DNA from: Isoperla grammatica | Taxonomy: Eukaryota > Arthropoda > Insecta > Plecoptera > Perlodidae | Direction: 5' to 3' | Assembly (NCBI GenBank): GCA_945910005.1 | Contig: OX246746.1 | Location: 17,898,995-17,962,994, forward strand | DNA: 64,000 bases | The notes under the pieces: model-generated | Databases searched by the model: none | What the model was told of the DNA's origin: nothing | What the model saw: only the letters and a program-made list of their open reading frames with translations | Position numbers and translations under genes: made by a program | Shown: in pieces, positions 24,595 to 36,700 of the stretch | Position numbering within the stretch: position 1 is the first letter of the stretch | Layout: each line of letters begins with the position of its first letter

Positions 24595-24728
24595 CATTGA
24601 GAGCAGTGTGTTATATACCAGTGTAAGCATTTGTACTTCCATCGTGTGGCGAGGCGTACGTAGAACGTCGTTGATTAGGGTGCTTGAGGTCTGTGGTTCG
24701 AGACCCGTCACATCCACGATTTTTTTTT
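24595..24728 (+). ncRNA. tRNA-like Pol III module 2 (type B)
   Basis: Same leader with TTATATACCAGTGTAAGCA, then GTGTGGCGAGGCGTACG, B box GGTTCGAGACC and a ten-T run at 24719-24728. The ends GTGG and CCAC could pair as an acceptor-like stem. It is nearly identical to module 4. Confidence 0.5.
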
Positions 24729-25026
24729 CCACCATAAATTCACACATTTAAATCAATACAACAACGTGCAACACGTTTTATTTTTTTACGGTCAAACGGC
24801 TCATTGTTTCCACAAGTGATTTACTCTTTCGCGATCACGTGATCAAGATCTATCAAATGCGATTTTAAAAAGACATTGTGTCGAAACTGGATTTTTAGAG
24901 TTAGTTAAAAAAAGGCTTCTTGGATATTTTTTAAATCCAATGAGACACTCTGTTCGAAAATCCATCTATGTTTGTTGTTACAATACAATAAGAATGAATC
25001 GAGATACAATGAGATTCATATGCATA

Positions 25027-25159
25027 CATTGAGAGCAGTGGGTTATATACCAGTGTAAGCAGACCAACATCCATCGTGTGGTATGGCGTACGCTGTAGCG
25101 TCGTCGACTAGTGTTTTCGCGGTCCGGGTTTCGAGTCCCGTAACCGGCAGTCTTTTTTT
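25027..25159 (+). ncRNA. tRNA-like Pol III module 3 (type A)
   Basis: Leader with TTATATACCAGTGTAAGCA, A-box-like TGGCGTACGCTG, B-box variant GTTTCGAGTCCC (one mismatch to GGTTCGANNCC) and a seven-T run at 25153-25159. Almost identical to module 5, so the two arose by the recent tandem duplication. Confidence 0.5.
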
Positions 25160-26067
25160 CTTCCATATTCAGACAAGCAAAGTTGAGAAGGGTTTACATG
25201 GGAGAAATTTTTTTTTTAAGCGCTCGTAGCTACCAAACATGTGGTCCAAATTTGTTTCTGTATTTTTTTTATTTTTTTTTCGTCACTTATCTAGACTTCC
25301 AGAAGAGTAAACTATGCTGAGGGCCATACCTACAGAGATACAGGCACCCAAAGTTTCAAATTTTCTCTCAGAAGAGCAAAATTCGAGAATTTTGAAATTT
25401 TTATTTTTTTTTATTTTTTTAAAAATACGAATAAAATCAAAAGAGTTGTGAATAAAAAGGAATTTACAACCAAAAAATTCTATCTAAAACCGTTTTCCCG
25501 TAAAAAAATAAAAACCTCAAAAAATCTACTATTCTGATTACCTGAAGTTGGCGTCGCCTCACCACGACCTGTGCAAACCGACGCTATCGACGCTAATACT
25601 ACGTCACCAAGGATTATTACTGACCTTTAGTTAGACGTTACGACTTACTAGGTACCACCGTTCATCCACAATCGGTACCGAAAGTGGAACTTGACAAGAA
25701 AATCTTTGGAATTCCAAAGACGCCTGACGTCGTTCAAAACAAACATAGCGAGGCAATGATTTTTTTCAAAGTAGACAATTTATAGATCTACCTTGGCAAT
25801 TTACTTTAAGATCCTCCAAATAAATAATATAGCCGTAAAGAATATTATTCTAAAAAACAGAGTGTATTTGAGCACGTCTTTGACGACGCGTAGCTTCTCT
25901 TGTTAAAGTGTTAAGAAAATAATGATTACAGTTTTTCCATTTGAGTTTGACATTCCTACTCTATACATGAAACATGTTCATGTTTGCCTTGCATTAACGG
26001 TTAGCCGTGAAAACATGTTTTAATGTTTAATGACGCGAGCTATCTGAATACATCAAGCTATGCCATA

Positions 26068-26199
26068 CATTGAGAGCAGGGTGTTATATACCAGTGTAAG
26101 CATTGCTACTTCCATCGTGTGGCGTGGCGTACATAGAACGTCATTGCTTCGAGTGCTTGAAGTCTGTGGTTCGAGACCCGTTACATCCACTCTTTTTTT
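26068..26199 (+). ncRNA. tRNA-like Pol III module 4 (type B)
   Basis: Counterpart of module 2 in the second repeat unit: same leader, GTGTGGCGTGGCGTACA, B box GGTTCGAGACC and T run at 26193-26199. Scattered substitutions have not disturbed the B box. Confidence 0.5.
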
Positions 26200-26498
26200 C
26201 CCACCATATTCACACATTTAAATCAATACATCAACGTGCATGGACACGGTTTATTTTTTTACGGTCAAACGGCTCGTTGTTTCCACAAGTGATTTACTCT
26301 TTCGCGATCACGTGATCAAGATCTATCAAATGCGATTTTAAAAAGACAATGTGTCGAAGCTAGATTTTTAGAGTTAGTTAAAAAACGGCTTCTTGGATAT
26401 TTTTTAAATCCAATGAGACCCTCTGTTCGTAAATCCATCTATGTTTGTTGTTACATTTACAATAAGAATGAATCGAGATACAATGAGATTCATATGCA

Positions 26499-26631
26499 CA
26501 TTGAGAGCAGTGGATTATATACCAGTGTAAGCAGACCAACCTCCATCGTGTGGTATGGCGTACGCAGTAGCGTCGTCGACTAGTGTTTTCGCGGTCCGGG
26601 GTTCGAAACCCGTAACCGGCAGTCTTTTTTT
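26499..26631 (+). ncRNA. tRNA-like Pol III module 5 (type A)
   Basis: Counterpart of module 3 in the third, partial unit: leader, TGGCGTACGCAG, B box GGTTCGAAACC and T run at 26624-26631. Here the B box is perfect while the module 3 copy is mutated. Confidence 0.5.
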
Positions 26632-27721
26632 CTTCCATATTCAGACAAGCAAAGTTGAGAAGGGTTTACATGGGGGAAACTTTTTTTTAAGCGCTCGTAG
26701 CTACCAAACATGTGGTCCAAATTTGTTTCTGTATTTTTTTTATTTTTTTTTTCGTCACTTATCTAGACTTCCAGAAGAGTAATATATGCTGGGGGCCATA
26801 CCTACAGAGATACAGGCGCCCAAAGTTTCAAATTTTGTCTCAGAAGAGCAAAATCCGAGACTTTTTAATTTTTTTTTTTTTTTTTTTTTTTTAAATACGA
26901 ACAAAGTCAAGAGAGGTATGAGTATAAGAACGAATCGACAACCAAAAAATTCTAACTCACACCGTTTTCTTGCAAAAAAATAAAAATCTCAAATAATGCA
27001 CGATTATGATTACCCGAAGTTGGCGTCGCCTCACCACGACCTGTGTAAACCGACGTTACCGACACTCATACTACGTCACCGAGGATTATTACTGACCTTA
27101 AGTTCGACGTAACGACTTACTAGGTACCACCGTTTATCCACAATCGGTACCGAAAGTGGAACTTGACCAGAAAATCTTCGAAATTCTGGCGACGCCGGAC
27201 GTTGAGGAAGATGTAACAACTGTGAATCTGCTAGATAACTTGTCAGGATAGCTGCAACTGGGAGAAGCAAGGTTCAAACACATTTTACTAATATCAATCA
27301 TTATATTTTCTTATTTTCACTTTCCTAATAAATTACTTACATGATGTATGATATTTACATTTACGTGTTAAACAAGCAGAATAATTTAAATTGTAGCAAA
27401 GTGGACTTAAGTCTTAGGCACAGTCTTTCATTATGTCTAGGAAATTAAACTAAAATAACATTTTATATACTGATAAGTAATAACAATTAACAAAATATAA
27501 AATGCAATGCTTCCATTTCTTAGCAACGTGATGCAATATATTAGGGATCAACCCTAAAAACAAAAATATTAGCTCCAATTGTATTTCTTTCCATGTGAGC
27601 TTGTGTACGTGTTTAAAGGGAATTCTCCCTTGAAATAATTTCCTGTCAACATTTTTATATATAATAGTGAGCTATACAATTTGTTGCCTTCAGCGATTCT
27701 GAAATTTCTGTAATGGTGCGT

Positions 27722-30700
27722 TCATCTTTTGCCCATGCTCATCCTTTGAAGTTTTGCTTTCTGAAACAATTCAAACAAACGGTTACTTGAAGATTGGTAA
27801 CATCAATATACTGGTCAGCATTTGTTTTGATCACCACTGAACTTACCAGGCCTCCTTCATCCTTTTTACTTGTTTTTACATTCTTTTTCTCAGATTGGAT
27901 TCGTTTGGCTTCTTGTGTCCTGTAACGGAAGGAGTTAAGTCTTAAAAATAAGTCTTACTTCAATGATTTAGTACACCTTTCTTCTCTATTGTTTGTTCTT
28001 TAAATTTACGCAGTGTAAATTTGTACTGTACAAGACTTGAATGAACGCTTTTGAAATTAGAATATTTAGTGCACGCGTACTTTGTATTAGTTCATTTATT
28101 CTTTATAATTGTGTGAGTGACAAAATTAGCAATATGGTGACTCAACTATGTGTGTTAATATTTTTAATATGGAAAGATGATTGCTTATGTTGGGCATCTA
28201 CGCACACAAAAATGTTTTGTTTTTGCCAACTAGCACAACAATTTGTAACTACAATATCTGCTACAACACAAGTTTTTCCTCAAGTATTTGTTTCCAGTTA
28301 AAAATTGTTGTAGGGAAATATTTCACATTACATTAGTGAGTAAAGCATTTATTAATTAGTCAAATTTTTCTAATCCATATACTGTAGTTATCTCTTCAGT
28401 CTGCAATAATTTTGTTTTAATTTACTATACATGTTCAATTTTTCATTTAAACAATGCTATTTAAATTTGTGTCTGGTTATCTCGCATGTTTGTATTTGAC
28501 CTTGTATTCGTTAAATGTATTTGTATCTCTGGTGATCTGTAGGTCTTATGTATTAGGCTGCAGTTGGCTATAATGTGCATGGCCCTAAATTGGCCTTCCA
28601 CTTCCAGGCAAGAAATATCCAGCATTAAATAAACAGCCAAACACTTAAAATTTTATTTGCCTTGTTGTAATTCTTGTGTAATCAGGAACAATATAGCTTA
28701 TTTAGATTTATTTTTATATTGTTCTTGCCAGCTTCCAAAGTGGTATGGTAAAACTTAAACAACACATAAATTTACTACAGCATATTATACTAAAAACTAC
28801 ATTTACATTATATGGTTATGCCACACAATGTACGATTCACACTGAGTAAAATTCCCTAGGATGTAAAAATCATACTTCTCTTTGATGATTCTTTGTTGTT
28901 CCTTCTTCCAGATATCCTTAAACTCGAAGCAGAATGGTATCCAGTGGGAAAAGAAATCCTTAGTAGCATCTTCCTCAGAACCCTTCAGCTTATATTGAAA
29001 GAAATCTACAGTCGTCTTAAACCTAGAAAGAAGGACAAATCACGACAATGAATTTATCACCATTCACGCTTTATTCATAGAACTAAAAAGAAGAAGATGA
29101 AGAAATAAAAGACATAATACAAAATTTGGGCAACCCAAAACGGGATTCTACATAAAAAAAGAAACACAAAACTAGGATGAGATCATGAGAATGAATGCTG
29201 CATTGTATGGGGTTGCATTTTTGAACCCCTTTTTTTAAGGGCTGAAAACTAAAATGTAGTGCACTACGTTCTTACTTCTTATACAGACATGTATTACAAA
29301 TCAGTGGTTGTCGAGGGGGCCCCTAGGTCGCGGGGCCCGTAAACACTATACGTCTTACACTTACACTATAGGGAGCTATGCCACTGCCTATTGAGAACAA
29401 CCCATGACATCAAGCTACAAAAATATAATTTGTCAAACTACTACTCAAATTGTCAAATTACTCAGAAATAAAAATATGTGGGCCTATATGAATTAAATAA
29501 ATGAATATGAAATAAGACCCATTTTCTTAAGAACTAGTTCAAAGAAGTGGTATTTTTGAATACTCACTTTTGTTTGCACTCCTCTAGGTTTTCAAACTCT
29601 CCTGCCAACTGCTTCTTTGCTATAAGAAACAAAAATGTAATTATGTTTGTGTCACAAAATATAACAGACATGTTATTCCAGCCCTCAACAACAGTACAAT
29701 GCCCCCATTCCCCATTTTCCATCACACACTCTCATATAACAGACTAGACAGCATTGTATGAACTTGCACTATAAGCATCATGTTTCACACAGTGATCTCA
29801 TTACCTGATCCAATGAATGTTTCCATCTTTTCTTTGAATGGCTGCAAGTTTTCCTCTGTAGAAGCAGCAATCACCTTTGTCTTCTTTAGTTCACAGACTA
29901 AAAAAAAAAAAATAATAACAATTGATTACAATACTCACTCACTGGATAGCAGTTTTGAGTGTTGTGCACTGTACAGTTCAAATCTTATTTATTTACGATC
30001 ATGGAACACTCTTAGGGCACCTTCACAAAATATAGGTAATGAAGGGATCTGCATAAGCCAACATTGAAGACTAGGATGGCTTTACAAGTGAGTGACAACC
30101 TAGGAGATTTTAAATACTATACCCTCTGTAGACATGGGGCTGTTTGTAAATTCTAGTCCAACACAGTAAAGTCGAGGCAAGCCAACAATATATTATATTT
30201 ATGGCTATGTGCGTTTCAAACAAACATTGAAACACTGAGTAAATACATGGATGAATAACAATCTAACAAAACTTGGTACTTAAATATTTGTTTTCAATTT
30301 TCATGATAGAAATGAGTCACACATACACAACATTCTTCTCATGAGTCATGGTTGAACTGGGTATTCACTTACCTTTTAGTTCTCGCTGCATCTTAGTCAA
30401 ATCTGCACCAAGGTCATCAAAGTTGACGTGTGCTGCTCGCTCAATATCACCTGGTTCGGGGACAGGCAACGCCAACTCTGAACTGAGAGGGTCTTCGCAT
30501 TTCTGTCAATGAAAACAATTGCTATTATGCAGTGGTCGAACTAAGAACAGCTATTGCTATAACAACTGGGGAGAGCGAGCACTGGTAGTGAACAATAATT
30601 TTTTAAATGCACATATTCATCTAAATTATTTGATAGTAGTACTTTCAAAAGTTATATCCATTTAATTTAGAAGAAACACATACAATTAATGAAAGATTAT

Positions 30701-33700
30701 TCGGCCCAATTGATTTTTTAGGGAGGATGGCATCTCCCCACATACATCTCCCCCCCCCCCTCCCCCCCGATTATTTTCAACATAAATTATAAATGCAGAG
30801 TGGCTCTGACTGTTCTATGAAGTGACCTAGGGAGTAACATTAAATGACTTTGCAGTTGATTACATTGTTAATAAATGATGAAAGGAAAAGCTCACATAAA
30901 ACTAAATTGTGGCACTGTCTCATTTGTCAATTGTAAACACATTTTCACTTTTTTCATTCCGCACTTGGTCACTACAAAATTACATCATTTTATAAGAACT
31001 TGATTAAAAAACAGTTGACTGTGTAAAAGTATAAGAGTTGATCAAGTTAGTCTCCCATCCCCCACTATACAATGAAACACTTGCTCCCTGCATTGTCCTC
31101 AACTGTTGAAGCTACAAACGAAAGGTGGTCACGTGAGCAATCTTATACTCACGTCACATATCGCCACATAAACCCGCATTACCACTCACGCACAATCAGA
31201 TTGTGTTTGGCAAGTTGAAGTACACATACTCACTCATGCACTGCAGCACCACACTGCTGCACATCATTTTCAAAATGGCAAGCGTAACTCTTGCGTCAAC
31301 TTTATTGCAAGTTGGGAGGTGAAATGACGGGCCGTCACATGACTTGATCGCCTTGTACCACGCTTAGTCTATTGTCACGCAAACTCAAGGCTCATATAAA
31401 TGCTATCCACATTCACTCACAACGACAATGAAACAACTGTCTTACTGGAAGTCGAGCCTACCTTCATGTATGCCTTCACGATGAAGTGCAGAAGAGTGAT
31501 GGAATTGTCATTACTTTTAACGTCACGGAGTTTAGCGAGTATCTCCAGACCAAACCCGTCTGCCTGGCCTCTAGTTCTGTTTCCGCCGTTCATGTAGTTT
31601 CCTAGCGTCAATATTATGGCCAAGACAGTCTTCAGGCTCTCTGAAGACATCAAGAAGTGGCAGGTGGACTTGATGTTGTTCAGTTTGCTTTCTACCGAGG
31701 ACATTCCATCATTAAACTCCGTTTGGAACATAAAGCAAGCTATTCGATCGGCAAAGTTAGGAATCCCTGCCAACTCGTTGAGGAACTGTTCTGGTTTATC
31801 CAGAGGCACATCTGGTTTCGTTGCCAAGTGTGTTTGGATCAATTGAAGCTCTTCGTCTGTCGCTCGCTGAAATCAAACACAATTTTCCATTGATGGATGC
31901 AATCGTACGTGTCATATCGTCGCTAACCAATATCTGTGAACAATTTCAAATACTCACCACATCATAGATCTGTTGTAAGGCTTCTAGGTTTACTACAGAT
32001 GTGTCAAAGCTATAAATTGCTGTAAGGACAAACAAGAATACATCAAAGTGTTATTATTTAGATGGATATAGGTTTATTGTCCATATGTATATATATTTTT
32101 AAACCCCAGAAGATTATACCATGGGTGATGATCGACTGGACCAGTGCAAAGTTAAGTTATGTGCAAAGCTTCAATATCAAACTGTCTGGACAGAACCCGC
32201 GTAAGAGAGTTAGAACATGAAAACAACAAGAAAACAACTTTAGCATCTATCAAATAACTCACCGTTTTCTATCTCCGAGAAATCGACGTGTAGACTTTGG
32301 GCAAGAATACCAACATTCTGCGATCGTTTGCCATCCAGTATTTTCACCGCTTGATGTTTGGAGGGTTTACTTTGTTTTTTCTTCGTTGGAACCCGTTCAA
32401 TAACTTGTCGAGAAAACCTCTTATGGAATTCATCCATGTCTTCTATGTTCTCTTCCTCCAGTTTTACCCACAAGGGTGTACAAGGAGGCGCCACAGCAGG
32501 GGGACTGGAAATTAACCACCATTTCAACATCACATATTCAACAATAGGCAACACGCATACGATTTTATTTGTTAAACCAAGCACTTAGTTTAATAGTATC
32601 AGATACAAAAAGTATATTCATGCAAGTACAAAGTAAAAAATAATTTTTTAAATAGGTTTAATGTTGTCGCATTTATTCAAGTTTCAATCGGGGATCTGAA
32701 ACGCGTCAAGGCGGCTGTGACATCATGATTCAGTAGGCGACGCGTAACAGACCAATCGCTAAGACGGTGAGTGTACACAGAGAAAAACCATGATGTCAAA
32801 TCTCATCAACATGGCGGCGGCTCGTTTTTCGTGCCGTTTTATTTATCGCTACTAAACCAATTATTTTGAGGCTAGGCTGATTGGTTTTTCCAAATTCAAA
32901 GACACAAAATTATTACATGAGAGACCAGGTATTTCCAAATCAATTAAAAAATTCATATGGGTGTTCCCTATTGAAGCGTCGGTTGGAATAACATTGTAAG
33001 TAGCATTTTCACTTTTCTTAGCATCCATCTTAAAACACTTACACATGATTCCAGGTTGGCCAACTTTTAGAAATGTGTTTTAACAATGTTGTAGTGAACC
33101 ACTAGTTACACCACATGTAAGCTGTGTGACATACAACGTTTTTTCATGAAAACGCAGAAATGATAAAAATGTGACTTGCAACGTTATTCTAGCCGAAGCT
33201 TTATTTACTGTTAACAAAATAGTGAGATCACAATAATAAATAACTCTACATAAATAGTTTTAGAGAATGAGTACCAAGGTATGATTTACTCATTTTAATT
33301 AATACAAATAATAAAATATTATTTAATATTGCATAAAATACATTTTGTGATATCATTACTGAACATAATGCGCTAACTATACTATTATAAGGTTCTCCGG
33401 ATACAACCATGTCAAAAGGTGGAAATAATCCAACGTTTCGCCCATGTTGCAACGGGCTTCTTCAGAGACCTTTGGAGAGTGTTGACACTGAAATATCAAC
33501 ACCTTTCACAAAGCTAACTCTGGACAGTGTTGCTATCGGACTAGTACACGCAATGCCATCCAAACCACAGGCACGCTAGTTCTATAGTACCGACCAACTT
33601 CCCCTTTCTCTCCTACTCGCCACTACCGAAACGATGCATGAGCTTATCGTAATGTCTGTCGACTAACTGTGTACGTGCTTGTTTATCGCATATGTCAACA

Positions 33701-36700
33701 ACAAGTTACGTTGCATTGCATCTTGATGGGACAATTAGAGGCTTCAATGCAGGACAGGATGAAAGAGAGGATGATTTTCTATTTCAATGGCTGCTCTGGC
33801 TACTAAAGGTTTGGTTTTGACTAACACTTTGGTTCTGTCAAATTCTATTTCATGTAAAGGTTGAGATATATTGTCTATTGCATGTTCAGCTATGACGGAA
33901 CACTTAATGTCTGGCGATTCGGTGAGTCTATTCCGTTCTTTGATGCGAGAACTTAATGGTGCTCCCAGTTTATCCTGGCCGCCAATACTCAATCCTGTAC
34001 TTGGCCAAGTATTTCACAAGAATGAGATTTGTACATAGTTGTATATCGAATGTGCATCTGGCTAGTTACCTTGCTTCTGGCTGAGGTGGTGGTGGATCCA
34101 GGACCACTGCCAGTGCTGGGGATTCAGTGCTCTGTGGCACTATTATCCTCGTCCAATAGAGGGGTTTCATGGGCACAACTGGGTTTAACGGTTCCTTCCT
34201 CAACACTGGAATCCAAATGAGGTGTAAGTACAGGCCACCATTTCCACGACGATGAAACAGTAGTAGATTTCATCAACTTTAACATGCATCTAACATTTCA
34301 ATGTGATCAAGCTCAAGCAAACTACAAAATGTTGCATTCACCTGTTGGTGCTATTAGTTGTATTGTATGTGGTAGAGTAACGGCAGTGCAGAATGCAAGT
34401 GTATGTATATTGTATAAACATAGTGGAGTGAGGAGTGCCCAAGGAGGGTGCATTGATCAAGACAAACGTACGTGTAGGTATCTTACCTATTGTCAATCCA
34501 GGTGGCACTAGCATCGAGGTTGGGGGAAGGAAAATGTGAAAAATCAAGTGTCACCATTAATTAAAATAAACTAAATAAAACAAACATGTAACAATCACAA
34601 AAACAGAAACAACATACACTATTCTATGACAATGATGGCAAGTCATTTCTATTAAAAACTATCTATCTCTAGGGTTTAATCAATCATGATGCAACATTTT
34701 CTAAATGTGCTAGATCGAGCTTTAATTCTTGGACATAAACTGAGGTTGTACTCACTTGCTTTGTTCGCCATCCATCCCCCGACTGGCGGAGACGGGAATG
34801 GCATCGGAGACATTCCTGGTGCGGGGGGTGGGGGTGGGGGTCCCATTCCCGGCGCCGGAGGGGGTGGTGGAACAGCTCCAAGATGAATGGGGAGCTGACC
34901 CATTCCCATCATAGGGGGCGGCGGAGGAACCATCCCGGGCATCGGAGGGGGTGGGGGGCCCATCCCAGGCATAGGGGGAGGAGGGGGACAGGGACCCATG
35001 CCAGGCATTGGTGGGGGTGGGGGGCCAATGCAAGGCATAGGAGGAGGAGGGGGGCCCATTGGTGACATAGGAGGGGGAGGAGGTGGTGGGGGAGGGGGTG
35101 GGGCCATGGCAGCTACAGCAACTTCAGGTGGTGCTGGCTTCAGTTCAGAGCTTGGAGAGGTCTCACTCTTTCCAGCTGTAGAGTCTGGTTCATTGTCTTT
35201 GAGAGCACCGAGGATTGGCGTGCACACGTTCGTTTCACTAGAGAGTGTTGCAAGACTATCTTCTTTTAGAATCACATCTGGGGTGGTTTGAGTACTTTCA
35301 TCTCTAACAGAGAGCTCAGGTGGTTTCGAGTCAGAAGCGTTTGATTCAGGTAATACAGATGGCAAATCGGAAGTGTCTGTTGACTGATGACTTGTAGGAG
35401 GTATTTCCACTAGAAGCACTGTTTCAGTTTGCTCGGGTTCCTTCACTTGTTCGCCGAGTTGTTCTGTTTCTAAAGAGAGTAGTTTCTTCTGTTCAGTCTC
35501 TGGAGAGTCGAAGTCTGTGTTTGCTTTGTGCGTGAGGGACTGGATGCCTGCGATGGTCTGGAAGCTCTCTAGCTCTCGGCGGAGAGTCTGGATCGTCTGC
35601 TCCATCAAGATGATTCTCTCCTCGGCTTCGCAGAGCTTCTGAGCTTGCTCGCCACGGACCGTGAAGAGGGCGAGCTCCTGACTCCGGGACAGACGTTGCA
35701 GATTGTCTCGGTGTTCTCGCTTCAAACCCATCACTACTTGTTGGAACTCTGGACAAACAAAAAGACATTACTTGACTTCATTCCCTCCCATTTTCATCTG
35801 ACACATCTCCAACTCGGACAAAGTATCCTCGTGCACGATTGTCCTTGTGACAACTGGCAATATTTTTATATTATCAAAGACTGACAATATTTCAATCTTC
35901 TTCGAATATGTTACTTGCAAAAAAACATAATCCGTACAAAATTAATTGTAGTTACCATCATTTTAAATTGCTTACTTTGGCTTTAAAAAATGTCTTTTCA
36001 ATGAATTTGGTATTGGCTGAGGACTACAATTAGTAAAATAGCCTCTCTATAATTTATGGGGATAATACGTACATGCAGGACCAACTAAGCAAGCGGCATC
36101 AGTATGCACTATGCACTGACTTGTTTTATACTCATGCAAGTACAAGAAAATTAAATAAAAACTCATGCAAAAAATCGGCATTCTTCCCAATGACTTTAGG
36201 TGAACCAAACTTACATGAGAAAACTCAAAATTCAATTCAAAGTATTATTCAAAGTATTATTATCTTGATACATTTGGCAAAGTCAGATGATGAATAAACA
36301 AAGTAAATTTAATTTAGCTTGTTTGGCTAGGCAACAGGTTTTTGCAGTTACTATTAAAGATTAGTAGGTGACTGCATGACTAAGCCCTGGGTTTATTATA
36401 ATCCAGTCACATATTTTCCTGGGCATGCAAAGTGAGGGCATGCTGTACGACCAAATCACTGTGATATCGTTATTGAGAGCCGTATATTTGAATTTCTGTT
36501 AATTATAAACAAGTTGTAAAATTCAAATTGTAAAACTTTTAATATTCCCAGAGAATATCACAAGACAAGTTAAGATATGTCTGTTAAATTGCTTGGATAT
36601 TTCAAAGAGGAACTGTTCCACTTTACATAACATACTCATTACTCACTTTAAAGAAAATAATTCAAAGAAAAGAAATGAACAAAAATTGTAATTAAATATT

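Larger units (their letters stand above)
23648..27190 (+). repeat. higher-order tandem repeat, about 1.4-1.5 kb unit, 2.4 copies
   Basis: Units begin at 23648, 25027 and 26499 (the third partial). Shared landmarks are CATTGAGAGCAG, a tRNA-like segment, a T run, CTTCCATATTCAGA, the block CCTGAAGTTGGCGTCGCCTC with GGTACCACCGTTCATCC, and a second tRNA-like segment about 0.95-1.04 kb after the first. Units 1 and 2 are about 95% alike over long stretches; unit 3 breaks off near 27190 in a diverged form. It fills most of the PKDCC-formin interval. Confidence 0.9.

Noticed and set aside
26378..26638. Minus-strand ORFs MEEKKTAGYG... in the 25-26.6 kb repeats
   Set aside because: Antisense to the tRNA-like modules; the repetition follows the tandem repeat, and the other copy is shorter with a different end.
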